A stretch of 64,000 nucleotides of DNA, taken from the NCBI GenBank assembly GCA_963575745.1, contig CAUYUJ010019283.1, positions 1 to 64,000 on the forward strand, given 5' to 3'. Below are positions 20,260 through 30,500 of this stretch, one piece after another (position 1 is the first letter of the stretch; every line of letters begins with the position of its first letter). The notes below the pieces were generated by a model. The model was not told where the DNA came from and made no database searches. It saw only the letters and a list, made by a program, of their open reading frames with translations. The position numbers were made by a program, and so were the translations under genes. Source of the DNA: Prorocentrum cordatum (Eukaryota; Sar; Dinophyceae; Prorocentrales; Prorocentraceae).

Positions 20260-21043
20260 ACCTCGTAGAGCTCTTCGGCATCGATGAACTAGAGGAACTC
20301 CGGCGCGGGGCGAAGCTAATTGGCCAACCCGGCCCGGGCGGACAATGTGGTAGCTTTGGGTCGGTTTTGCTAAGATACCTCGTAGAGCTTTTCGTTATCG
20401 ATGATCTCGAGGAGCTCCGGCGCGGGGTGCAGCTAGGTGGCCCACCCGGCCGGGGCGGACAATGTGGTAACTTTGGGTCGGTTTTGCTAAGATCTGAAAG
20501 ATGTTTGCGCTGAGAAAGCAAATGTTTGCGCTGAGAATTTGCATATAAGCTTTGTTCTGAGAGCAGCTCAGCTCTCCCGAAGGAGTTTTACTATCGGTTC
20601 ACTTCCCAGAACCGACCACATATTGACGTGAAAAAATGCAAAAATGAAGATTTTAACAAAGTCTTCTGCGAAGTTCTTTGCTTCGATTCTGAGCACTCTT
20701 ACGCGTGCAAGGAGCTCTGCGAGGTTCCCGGCGGTGACCGGGTTGACGGTTCACCGCCGGCGCCAATGTGAAAGATATTTGACAATTCATTTGGGAAGCC
20801 GGATTTTTCGCACCTGTGAAAGACTATGAGGGCCTCTGCGTCTTAATATGAATTCCGCAGGCGCACTTTTACTATCAAAACACTTGGCCCAACTTCATGT
20901 CGACATGAAAAATGCAAAATTGAAGACTCCACGAAAATCTTCTGCGAGGTTTTCTGCGTCGATTCTGAACACTCTTACGTGCGCGAGGAGCTCTACGAGG
21001 TTCCCGGCGGTGACCAGGTTGACGGTTCACCGCCGGCGCCAGT
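20260..21043 (+). mobile_element. HTE-L: type-2 element split by another type-2 element
   Basis: 5' end ACCTCGTAGAGCTCTTCG at 20260, body to GGTTTTGCTAAGAT at 20376, interruption by HTE-K, resumption at ~20768 with GTGAAAGATATTTGACAATTC, inverse motif GAGGAGCTCTACGAGG near 20985-21000, hairpin 21004-21036 (CCGGCGGTGA paired with TCACCGCCGG) and end CGCCAGT at 21043. The paired A-to-G and T-to-C changes keep the stem intact. Confidence 0.7.
20377..20767 (+). mobile_element. HTE-K: type-2 element nested in HTE-L
   Basis: 5' end ACCTCGTAGAGCTTTTCG at 20377; GACAATGTGGTAACTTTGGG; inverse motif AAGGAGCTCTGCGAGGT near 20709-20725; hairpin 20728-20760 with the same compensated base pair as HTE-L; end CGCCAAT at ~20767. 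Sharing that variant base pair, HTE-K and HTE-L form a subfamily, and one copied into the other. Confidence 0.7.
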
Positions 21044-21934
21044 CGTTGACCGGCGAAACGTCTTGTGTCTGGCCCAACGAAACCCTTCTCAGTTCACAAA
21101 AGCTATCCGGGAATTGCTCTTCTAGCTTCGCCGCTAACGCCCCTAGGAAAGCTCTACGAATCAAGTGGTGTCTTGTCGACGAAGCTTGCGAGGCGCTGGA
21201 GACCCTGCCTGGGAAGTGCGTTGAAAAGACGTTCGCAGGAGTGTCCACGGGCTGCGGTGTACCTTCGGGGGAGTTTCGGGGCGCGCGTGTCTGGAACGGG
21301 TGCAAGAGTGTGTGCTTGGGGAACTCCAAACGAATGTTTCGATATCGTCTCCTGGGCCCCCCGAAAAACTTTTTGGGAGGCAGTGGCGCGCGCTCTCAGA
21401 ACGTGGAAGAACGCGCACCTTGGCCCGCTGCGAGTTCAAGCAAGTCGCTGCGGGGGTTGCCTGCCTCGGGAACTTGGAGAAGAGCTGGCGTTGCCTCGCA
21501 AGCCTTCTTATTCACTTGCAATCCTCGCAGCCTCCGCAAAAAGCTAGCCGGCGCGCAAACGCCTCGACAATGGCTTGGGGAGGCCCGAGGCGGCTCCTGA
21601 GCAGGGACCCGCACTTCCGGAAATTTTTGGGCGCGCGCGTTGACGCTGAGAATAGGTTTTCGGGATGCGCCCCAAGGTGAAGCGAGTCGACCTGGGGATT
21701 TTGGGCCGCGCCGGGAAAAGTCTTCGGGACCGCCCGTGCGACTCCGGCTTCTTCAATCTGAAACACTTTACCGCTCTGGCAGCAATTTGGAAAATAATCG
21801 AGATTGCTGGGCGCCCAACGGCCGTGGGGGGGCCTGGCAGAGCTCGCCCGATTTCCTGCTTGAGCATCCTGCGCGGGGGCTTCTGGGCCGCTGCCGAAAT
21901 TATTTCTGGGCCACCCTCCTGCTTTGGCTTCTGA
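21044..21934. other. No gene recognised; GC-rich unassigned DNA
   Basis: Begins with HTE-related scraps (GCTATCCGGGAATTGCTC near 21103, AAGCTCTACGAATC near 21149), then about 750 bp of GC-rich DNA. Open frames on both strands overlap and share no family signature. A frame from 20848 to 21600 would run through the HTE-L hairpin and is not accepted. Confidence 0.4.
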
Positions 21935-22860
21935 TCCCACCAGGCCTCTGGGCTTAGGTGGTATAGCGCTTTTCCTTCCTCTCTTGCACTGAGGCCCCTC
22001 CCCCTACCCCCTCCCCTGGGCCAGGGAGGGGGGGGGCCGAGGCGTTAGAGCGTCCAAGATCGCCCAAGATTGCTTTAAGAGGGCTTCGAAGTCGCAAGAT
22101 GGCGTCCAGGATGGCCCATGCTACTTCAAGATGGGCCAACATAGCCTTGTCCCCACCCCGGCCCCCAGGACCCTTGGCGTGCGACACGCAGATTCTGGGT
22201 GTCCGCCCCCCTGGCGGGGCCCGCGTGACACGCAGATTCTGCGTGTCCCCACCCCGGCCCCCGGGCCCCCGGCGTGCGACGCGCAGATTTTGGGCCCGCG
22301 TGACATGCAGATTCTGCCGACATTCCCCCAAGAGGCCCCAAAACTGCCCCAAGACGGATCCAAGTGCTTTTCGATTCCTCCACGGCGCCCTCCAAGATGC
22401 CAAGGCCGTTCAAAAGCCTAGGGGAAATCAATGTTTTGGGCATTGTCGCCTTTTCGCTTCCGATGGGCTTTGGAAGCCTCACGATGGCCCCAAGATGGCC
22501 CAAAGGAGGCCCAAGAGGGGACCAAGCAGGCCGAAGACGGCCCAAGATCGCCCAAGAAGCGCCCGAGAACGCTCCAAGAGGGCCCCAAGATGCCGTGTGA
22601 GAGCCCCCGAGGGGGGGGCAGAATTCCCCCCCCTTGTTTTTGAGCCATGGTGCCCAAAACGGCCCCGAGAGGCCTCCCTGACCCTCCAAAGAGTCAAGCA
22701 TGGCTCAAGATAGCCTCCGGCAGACCTTTAAGAGGCCTTGACTCAAGATGGCTAGCTCGAGATAGCCTCCGACGGCGTCCAGCCGAGCATGGTTCGAGAG
22801 AGCCTCCAAGAGGCCTCAAGAAAACTAACACTCGATTCTGGATGGGCTGGTGGGGATACG
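21935..22860 (+). mobile_element. CCAAGATGGCC-type repeat element, copy 1
   Basis: Starts ATCCCACCAGGCCTCTGGGC and ends GGATGGGCTGGTGGGGATAC, so CCCACCAG and CTGGTGGG form short terminal inverted repeats. After a pyrimidine-rich leader (CCCCTCCCCCTACCCCCTCC) the interior is a degenerate field of CCAAGATGGCC and CCAAGAGGCC words with the landmark GCCTTTTCGCTTCCGATGGG at 22449-22468. The same order is seen in 25916-27085 and, inverted, around the RT at 31245-33519. No protein of its own. Confidence 0.65.
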
Positions 22861-23794
22861 TTTTTTTCGGTCGCGTCCACCAGCGAAGGCGCTAGCGGAG
22901 TCAGAAAGGCTCCGGGACACGGTAGCGGCCCAATTAGCTGCTAAACGCGCCGCACGCTGGCCGGCCCACTCACCAAGCAGCGGCAGACTGCGCGGGAGAG
23001 CTGGCAAGCTCAGGGCGTCCAGGGAAGCTCAGGCACTGCAGCCCAGCAAAACGCTGGGGAATTAGAGGTGTGCCGTGAGGCAAGGCCCGCTCGAAACACG
23101 AGGACGAGTGCGGCGATGACTGCGTGTCCAACGTGCCCGTAGGGCGCCCAGGGGTAGTAAGCGATGGGCGAGTCGCCAGTGGGGCGCCAAGCCCAGGTCG
23201 CGCCAACGGCGTCTGCGAGCCCAGTGAGCTGCGCTGCCGAGGAAGGTCGCAAACCAGCCTGGACGGTGGGAGAGGGCCCGGGGGAGCGGCCGCGGCAGCG
23301 AAGGCTGAACCACTCGAGAGCGGCACAAACTCCAAGGTCCACCATCCCGTGCACCACGGGGAAGGCCCCGAGCTCCAGGGGGCCGACCCTCCATCAGCTG
23401 CGCGATGGTCGCCGATGGATGCTCTGCGTGAGAGAAGCCAGGCCGGCGGGGATGAACATCGCCAGCGAGGCAGGGGAATCCAAGGTAGAGCTGCACGACA
23501 GTCGCCCGCGTTACGGAAGGGCGGCCACCGTCGAGGCACAGCCTTACCCGTCGTACCTGCCATTCCCCGCGGGGATCCAGAGTCGCAGCTAACCGCCGCT
23601 ATGAGTGAGGTAACGTTACCGCCATCAGCGCGGGGTCCTGGTCAGCCCTGGGGTGAGGGGACGATCACCCCTCGATCCAAGGGTCTGCGAGCCTGGCAGC
23701 TGCCCAGCCCGGGAGAGACCCGAGGGGAGGGGACAGACATCACCGGCCCTCCACGCCGAGGGGCTCCCCAGGGACACCTGGTGAGAGAGGGGGA
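22861..23794. other. Unassigned GC-rich segment
   Basis: No repeat seen elsewhere in the window and no protein domain I recognise. A minus-strand frame at 23010-23357 has a hydrophobic stretch and protein-like composition (GHVGHAVIAALVLVFRAGLA). A plus-strand frame at 23124-24032 runs out into the satellite and is probably spurious. It could be a fragment of a host gene; nothing decides this. Confidence 0.3.
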
Positions 23795-25370
23795 CATCGA
23801 AAACGTCCACCTCGCGATCTGTGAAACTGTCGCCACTTTCGCCGCCTGCTGGGGGCCCAGCACAGTGACGCCACTTTCGAGGCCTGCTGGGGGGGCCCAG
23901 CACAGTGACGCCACGAGCGGACCCAAATTAGACTTCGCCATCCCTGGGGGGCTGCGATCTGTGAAACTGTCGCCACTTTCGAGGCCTGCTGGGGGGCCCA
24001 GCGCAGTGACGCCACGAGCGGACCCAAATTAGACCTCGCCATCCCTGGGGGGCTGCGATCTGTGAAACGGTCGCCACTTTCGAGGCCTGCTGGGGGGCCC
24101 AGCACAGTGACGCCACGCGCGGACCCAAATTAGACCTCGCCATCCCTGGGGGGCTGCGATCTGTGAAACTGTCGCCAGTTTCGAAGGCTGCTGGTGGGTC
24201 CTGCGGGGTGAGGCACCGCGCGGACCTGAACGGGACCTCGCCGTCCCTGGGGGCTGCGATCTGCGAGGCGGTCGCCACTTTCGAGGGATGCTGGTAGGTC
24301 CGGCGGGGTGAGGCACCGCGCGGACCCGAGCGGGACCTCGCCGTCCCTGGGGGCTGCGATCTGCGAAACTGTCGCCACCTTCGAGGGCTGCTGGTGGGTC
24401 CTGCGGGGTGAGGCACCGCGCGGACCTGAGCGGGACCTCGCCGTCCCTGGGGGGCTGCGATCTGCGAAATTGTCGCCGCTTTCGAGGGTTGCTGGTGGGT
24501 CCTGCGGGGTGAGGCACCGCGCGGACCTGAGCGGGACCTCGCCGTCCCTGGGGGCTGCGATCTGCGAAATTGTCGCCACTTTCGAGGGTTGCTGGTGGGT
24601 CCTGCGGAGTGAAGCACAGCGCGGACCTGAGCGGGACCTCGCCGTCCCTGGGGGCTTCGATCTGCGAGACGGTCGCCACTTTCGTGGGCTGCTGGTGGGT
24701 CCTGTGGAGTGAGGCACCGCGCGGACCTGAGCGGGACTTCGCCGTCCCTGGGGGGCTGCGATCTGCGAAACTGTCGCCACTTTCGAAGGTTGCTGGTGGG
24801 TCCTGCGGGGCGAGGCACCGCGCGGACCTGAGCGGGACCTCGCCGTCCCTGGGGGGCTGCGATCTGCGAGACGGTCGCCACTTTCGTGGGCTGCTGGTGG
24901 GTCCGGCGGGGTGAGGCACCGCGCGGACCCGAGCGGGACCTCGCCGTCCCTGGGGGGCTGCGATCTGCGAAACTGTCGCCACCTTCGAGGGCAACTGGTG
25001 GGTCCGGCGGAGTGAGGCACTGCGCGGACCTGAGCAGGACCTCACCGTCCTTGGGGGGGGGCTGCGATATGCGAACTGTCGTCATTTTCGAAGGCTGCTG
25101 GTAGTTCCTGCGGAATGAGGCACCGCGCGGGCCTGAGCGGGACCTCGCCGTCCCTGGGTGGCTGCGATCTTCGAAATTGTCGCCACTTTCGAGGGCTGCT
25201 GGTGGGTCCTGCGGAGTGAGGCACCGCGCGGATCTGAGCGGGACCTCGCCGTCCCTGGGGGGCTGCGATCTGCGAAATTTTCGCCACTTTCGAAGGCTGC
25301 CGGTGGGTCCAGCGGAGCGAGGCACCAGGCAGATCTGAGCAGGACATCGCAATCCCTGGGGGGCTGCGAG
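23795..25370 (+). repeat. 101-bp satellite array 1 (~15 units)
   Basis: GCTGCGATCT recurs at 23951, 24052, 24153, 24253, 24353, 24454, 24554, 24654, 24755, 24856, 24957, 25061, 25161, 25262 and 25363: period 100-101 bp, 104 once. The unit reads CTGCGATCTGCGAAACTGTC, GCCACTTTCGAGGGCTGCTG, GGTGAGGCACCGCGCGGACC, GAGCGGGACCTCGCCGTCCC. Because the period is not a multiple of three and stops are rare, long false open frames appear (for example the minus strand of 23928-25412). Homologous arrays lie at 37600-39610 (inverted) and 61705-62660. Confidence 0.95.
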
Positions 25371-25491
25371 CCTCACGAATGCCGCTTGCAGAAGTATATG
25401 CGTCCATGTCACGTCATCACCTCCGTATAACGTCTCCCAAACTACTCATGCCCCGCATTGCGCAGGGGTTGGGTACGTCGCCAGGGTAATT
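25371..25491 (+). repeat. Shared 3' tail of the 101-bp satellite element
   Basis: About 120 bp after the last unit, starting near GAATGCCGCTTGCAGAAGTA and ending GCCAGGGTAATT. A close match follows array 3 at 62773-62894 (GAATGCCGCTCGCAGAAGTA ... GCCAGGATAATT). Similarity stops at TAATT in both copies, suggesting the end of a mobile unit. Confidence 0.75.
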
Positions 25492-25740
25492 TGGAGCGCG
25501 CGTTCGGCTTTCCAACTAGATCGCGAGATTCAGAGCAGCTAGAGGCTTGGTTACTGAAATTGATTGAGTAGCATGCGTCGTCTAGAGCCTCGAGAGCACC
25601 GAGCTCGGTCGCCCATGTGGTCTTTGCCCAATAGTCTGTTCAGACTCTAGATCGTTTGCTGACGCGACGGTTTACGCGAGATTTGAGCAGCTCAGCAGCT
25701 ATGATTGAAACCTAAACTCATTGCAATCGATTATGCGATC
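25492..25740. other. No gene or repeat recognised
   Basis: About 250 bp of moderate-GC DNA between the satellite tail and the GTACCAGACT repeats. No feature seen. Confidence 0.5.
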
Positions 25741-25915
25741 CAGACTAACGGCACACTAGTCTGGTACATTAGTCTGGTCCGTTAGTCTGGTACTCTTGTC
25801 TGGTACATTAATCTGGTACCTCGCTTACGGTATCAGACTGACATATCAAACTAAACTACAAAACGAACATACCAAACTAAGGTACCGGACTGAAATACCA
25901 TACTAACGTGCCCAA
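25741..25915 (-). repeat. GTACCAGACTAA short repeats, left field
   Basis: Irregular repeats of TTAGTCTGGTAC on the plus strand (25745-25830), then the reverse orientation to 25905. Ends beside the CCAAGATGG element. The right field at 27085-27390 has the same words, and both contain the string AATCTGGTACC followed by CGCTTACGGT (25808-25832 and 27364-27387). Confidence 0.8.
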
Positions 25916-27085
25916 TTAATCCCACCAGCCCTCTGGGCGTCGGTGGTTTAGGGAGTTTCCTCTTCCACCCCTTCTTCTTCCCCTTCGGGGATGGGTCTAC
26001 CCCTCCCCCTACCCCCTCCCCATGGACCTGGACACAACAGGGTTTCGCGAGGTGTCGGGGCGTCCAAGACGGCCTCAGCGACGCAGTCAGAATCATTGGT
26101 TTTACTTCGGTCTTGGCCGCATTTTGGCTTCCTGAGGGGGGGGGCCCTAATTAGTGCACCCCCCCACACCTGTGATCGATCCTACCCAGGATGGCCCCAA
26201 AAATGGTCCCCCAGGCTCCCAAGGGTGCCCCAAGAGGGCCCCAATATGTGGCCAGGAAGCCCCAAGAGGCCCCCAGGCTCCCAAAAGACCCCCAAGAGGC
26301 CCCAAGAGACCCCCCAAAGGCACCCAATATGCTCCAAGAGGCCTCGGCGAGAATGCCAAATCATTGATTTCACCAAGGTTTTAGCCACATGTTGGCCTTT
26401 TGTGGGGGCACTGATTAAGATGACTCCAAGAGCGCCTGGGACAGCCCAAGATGACCTCCAAGATGGCTCATGATATTCCAGGGTGTCTCTCATAATGGCC
26501 CCCACGATGCTCCAAGATGCGCCAAGGCCGCTCCAAGGCGGCTCCCAATGGCCAAGGAGCTCCCCCAGGATGCCCCGAAGAGGCCAAAACCTAAAGGAAT
26601 GCTATGTGTTTGGCTTTCTCGCCTTTTCGCTTCCGATGGCCATCCGAGGCCTCAAGCTGGCTCCAAGATGGCCGGCAGGGCTCCAAGAAAGGCTCCAGAG
26701 AGCCCCAAGGCGGCCCCAAGGGCGCCTAAGAGCGCTCCAAGAGCGCCCCACGAGGCGATTGCTTGCGCCCCCGAGGGGCGGCGCTAACTAATGCTCGCTT
26801 CTTGTTTGATCGATGTCCCCCAAGATGGCCCCAAGAGCGCTCCCAAGGCTCCCAAGAGCGCCCCGAGAGGGCCCCAAGAGGCGCCCAGGAGGCCCCAACA
26901 GGCGCCCAAGAGGCCTCCAAGATGCCCCCCAGAGACCTCCAAGAGGCCCCAAGAAGCTCTCCGAGGCACCCAAGACGCTCCAAAGGCCTCCACTGGGGGA
27001 CCCTTCCTCTGTGTGCTGCCCAGCTCCCTGATCGAGGCAATTCCTTTGGGCATCGTTTCTGGATGGGCTGGTGGGGTTACGCGAA
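25916..27085 (+). mobile_element. CCAAGATGGCC-type repeat element, copy 2
   Basis: Starts ATCCCACCAGCCCTCTGGGC and ends GGATGGGCTGGTGGGGTTAC; leader with CCTCTTCCACCCCTTCTTC and CCCCTACCCCCTCCCC; CCAAGAGGCCCCAA word field; landmark GCCTTTTCGCTTCCGATGGC at 26618-26637. It sits inside the GTACCAGACT repeat field, which resumes immediately on the other side. Repeated CCAAGATGG words give open frames rich in P, R and G with no domain. Confidence 0.65.
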
Positions 27086-27390
27086 GCGTCTAGAATAAAG
27101 TATCAGACTAAAGTACCACACTAACGTACCATACTAGTGCACCAGACTAATCAAACGAAAATACCAGACTAAGGTAACATACCAATGTCCCAGACTAGTG
27201 TACCAGACTAATCAGGCGAATGTGCCAAAGCAGTGTACCAGACGAATGAGACTAATGTACCAGATGAATGTACCAGACTGATCAGACTACAGTACCAGAC
27301 TGAGGTACCAGACTAATCAGGCTAAAGTACCAGCGTAAAATCTGATTCGTCTGGTACTTTTCAATCTGGTACCGCGCTTACGGTTAAGAG
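27086..27390 (+). repeat. GTACCAGACTAA short repeats, right field
   Basis: About 20 irregular copies of GTACCAGACTAA or near variants, spaced 12-25 bp (27095-27345), then TCTGGTACTTTTCAATCTGG in the opposite sense and CGCTTACGGT. Confidence 0.85.
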
Positions 27391-28060
27391 CTACTCTCGT
27401 CTGGGATACGAGCCAATACAGGCTGGCATCAACGCATCGCTTTGCTCTCTGCCATCGCCTTGGTGTATGAAATGCGGCAGGTCTCCTCCGTCCCTCCAAC
27501 GAAACTTGGATTGCACCCCGTACCACTGTCTTGGTGGGGTATGCGTTTGATACGTACCGGAGTATATTGATAGCAGCGTCAATGTCACTGTGCCCACATG
27601 TTGCAGAATTTTGCCGGTCACGCTGCCGCCCGGAGGGCTGGCGCAAATTGTCGTGCCAAGGTCTTCGCAAGTAAGCGGCGAAAGGTGTCTCTAGCCGATG
27701 TACTCCGAATGCGGTCATTCGGTTTGATTAGCGCCGTTATGGAAGATAAATGGAAAGCTCTGCGTGCCATCTCTGGGATGTCTGCTCGGGCCAGTCGTTC
27801 AGTGACGTTTCACAGCATTTCAAAGGCAATGTCTTCTTCCAAGCACAACTTGAAATGCTCATACCTGGCTCCCCAGAGCCTGGCGCTGAGTCCTTTGCGG
27901 GCTTGCCGTATGACCACTCCAAACAAATCTCTGTCGAGTCGCATCTGATACGGTGGACGAAAGACAAGTAGGTCATGAGGACATGGTTCGGCAGGCTCAC
28001 TTGGACGGAACACTGGGTCTTGCAGTTCGTTCAGAATTGCTCATGTGCCAGGTGCCAGGT
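27391..28060 (-). pseudogene. Degenerate reverse transcriptase of a dinoflagellate-type non-LTR element
   Basis: Read on the minus strand with frame changes, the segment contains VVIRQARKGLSARLWGARYE and HFKLCLEEDIAFEML (about 27813-27930), then a block with ITALIKPNDRIRSTSARDTF (about 27680-27740), and later HQGDGREQSDALMPACIGSY (about 27400-27470). This order, an (A)EHFK-like block, a TALxKPxxxxRxxxxxDxFRRL block and a (G)EQGDALMP-like block, matches the N-terminal half of an RT family I know from dinoflagellate gene sets (family assignment from memory). Stops and frameshifts interrupt it and the later catalytic motif is not seen, so it is non-functional. A zinc-ribbon-like CGHSDIDAAINIL in another frame is judged to be chance. 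Confidence 0.6.
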
Positions 28061-29900
28061 CTGCTGCTGACAGCGGGCGTGCTGCGTGGCTGAGCTTTGT
28101 TTCTGTACCAATCGTGTTGCTTTGTCGATTTTGTACGCTTTGTGCTCCCTTTGTTCTCTGCTCGTGACATTGGTCGGTAAACTGTTATGCGCTGAGTGCA
28201 ACAGTTTGTCCCGGTGCCCAACATCGAAGCACGCGATGCGTCGTCGCAAATCGCGCTCTATTGCACTACCTCCCCGGGCAGGGTGGTGCAGAAGTAGGTG
28301 CGGCAATAGAAATAACAATTTCCATGCCGAATCTCTGTCAATATGCTCCACATTGTTTGAAGATCGGGGACCAAGCGACATATCAACCACCACCTAGCAC
28401 CGTGTGAATATCCGTGCGCACAGCTTTCGAATGCACCGTGGCACAGCTTGTAGTGTACGAATCGGGAGTAGAATCTCGACGTCTAGATCCACTGAAACCA
28501 AGTGTTCCCAACCGTTCGGTAACCTCGCCACTCTCATTGGGCATCGCGGGCATTCTTCAGGTTCTGATGCGCGTCCTGTTGCCATCGCTGGGCCACGCTG
28601 CTGGCTGGGCGGGGGGCGTGCCGAGGCAAAATCTTGCAAATAGTGAGACATGTAAAACCGAATGTGCGGAATACGAAACAAAATCAGCACGGCAGCCGCA
28701 AACGCAGTCTCCAATCGAGTTATGGCTCAGCACGAATGGGAACATCGGTCAAAAACGTGTTGTTGCGTTTCTCGGGTGATGTGGTCTCCAATGTCAACCT
28801 CCGTAACATCAAATCCTTCAGCCTGCAACCAACCAATAAGTTCAGCTGGGCCACGAACCCCTAACGCCTGGAGTGCTGTGTGTAGCGCGTCGAACGCCTC
28901 GCGGAGTCGCGCCGCATCAAGGATCTCACCAGTAGTTGGGTCGTCAAATGTGTGTTTCCATAAAACGTAGTAAGGCTTTCAATCCACTCTAGCATTTCAT
29001 TCGTAGCGTCTTCGGCGACAACGGAGTAAATAATCGGCGCCCTAGCTGCAGACCACCGTTGCCATCGGCTCCGCTCCAATACCACTCTTTCATCATCTTT
29101 CATCTGCGCGCCCTGGGGGCAGCAGGCCCAAAACTCGTAGGATGGTTGCCGCAAAAATCAGGGCATCCCCAATTAGCATAAGTTTAAGAAAAATGTCCAG
29201 GCATTTGCGATGGCTGCGGTTGCGGAGGTATTCTAGGTATTCTTGGAGGTCGGAGATATCCAGTCCTGTCGGGCCCACGAGATCCATTTGCGTGATCCGT
29301 CTGGGCAAGAACGGGAGTAGGGCTGCTTTGCGGGGGGACGGGCCAGAAGGGCCGAAACCATCGGGCAATCCCTGTGATGTCCTCCATCGCCGTCGTCATC
29401 GTCATTTTCCCCATCGTCACTGGTCTCTCTTACGCCACAAATATCATGCGCGAGAGGGAACTCCGTCGCAACTGGTGTCTGTGTGCCGTCCGTGGGGGAG
29501 GTCGCAATGGTCGGTAGAGGAGGGCCGTCAAATCCAGGTGGTGGGGTAGGGAGGAAGCCGGGGGCGGCGGCATCTTCGGATTCACCGTCAACCAAGAATC
29601 TGGGAGGAGGTTATGGGCCGGCGGTTTGTCTTCAGCCCTGCTTGGCGACAATGGTTTTGGTCCAACGGTCGAATGTTGAGGGCCTGGATTAAGGTTTAAA
29701 TTGAACCATGGGTAAAGGTTTACGTAGGGACGATGGGGAAGGGAAAGCAGACCGTGTGGCCTCGTAAGTAGGTGTGGTCGTGGTTGTTCTCGTAATGGAT
29801 CGCCTGCTCGACGTGGTATTGGGTTCACCGTAATTGTGTTGCCATTTGCATTTCCACTGGTAGATCTTCCATTTGATGGTCCCACTACCAATATTTGCAG
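28061..29900 (-). other. Unassigned, possibly decayed coding DNA
   Basis: Several minus-strand frames have protein-like composition: at 28750-29000 a frame containing ILDAARLREAFDALHTALQA and ELIGWLQAEGFDVTEVDIGD, and at 29093-29368 one with DLQEYLEYLRNRSHRKCLDI followed by a hydrophobic stretch. They lie in different frames and are separated by stops. I cannot assign a family. It may be the upstream part of the RT element at 27391-28060 or a broken host gene. 29430-29891 is proline-rich in one frame and may be linker. Confidence 0.3.
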
Positions 29901-30500
29901 AGCCCTGTCTAGCCCAGGTGTTCCTGGATTGGAAGCTTCACCGAAACGATGCTCAAACTATAATGTCAAACGGTATGATTTTATGTGAGAATGGCTTCGA
30001 ATATATGTCGTGGTGTGCACCATGGAACCGCCATCGCGATCATCAACATGGTAGTGTATGGTCGTTCGCACGGACGTTGAAGACGAATTTGATGCTGCAT
30101 TTGATACCACGCGTAATCGAATGAAACCTACCCAATGGTTTCAAAATCATTGTTGGGGAGTCTGGTGTCAGATGGTTGGCTGTCGTCACAACGTTGACAT
30201 ATCGGAGGAGGAAGAGGAAAAGGAGGAGACGACGACGACGACGAGGATGAGGAAACTGAGGCTGAGGAGGACGTTCAGGACGAGGGGGTAGGAGGATGAC
30301 AACGTGGAGAAGGACGTGGAAGAGGAAATGGGGGAGGAGGGAGGAGTGAGGAAGAAGAATTGGCGGCTGAGGCCGAGGAGGAAAAGGCGGAGGAAAAGGA
30401 AAATGAAGGACACAAACATACCGAAGGGCCAAGCAACTCTTGAATGCGACTCCTCTCTGAATCTCTTCGGATGTCTGTTGGCGAAATCAGAGCTCTCTTT
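29901..30500 (+). other. No gene; GGA-rich stretch at 30205-30400
   Basis: 29901-30200 holds nothing recognised. 30205-30400 is a degenerate purine tract (GGAGGAAGAGG, GACGACGACGACGA) giving E/R-rich frames on one strand and P/L-rich frames on the other. 30401-30500 shows no feature. Confidence 0.5.

Noticed and set aside
1169-21036. Integron attC-like cassette array interpretation of the repeated hairpins
   Set aside because: No cassette genes and no integrase, and the T|T empty-site evidence plus inverted end motifs fit rolling-circle elements better.
20848-21600. 250-codon plus-strand open frame
   Set aside because: It starts inside HTE-L and runs through its hairpin into unrelated GC-rich DNA; no domain.
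23010-23357. Possible membrane protein frame on the minus strand
   Set aside because: One hydrophobic stretch is not enough; no family resemblance and alternative frames are equally long.
23928-25412. 494-codon minus-strand open frame
   Set aside because: It is a translation of the 101-bp satellite; frames on both strands are open because of composition and the period is not a multiple of three.
27545-27592. TnpB/Fanzor-like zinc-ribbon string CGHSDIDAAINIL on the minus strand, suggesting an RNA-guided nuclease
   Set aside because: Only this string fits; no RuvC motifs precede it in frame, and the surrounding frames match RT blocks (ARYEHFKLC..., ITALIKPND..., EQSDALMP) in the right order. 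Judged to be a chance reading of decayed RT DNA.
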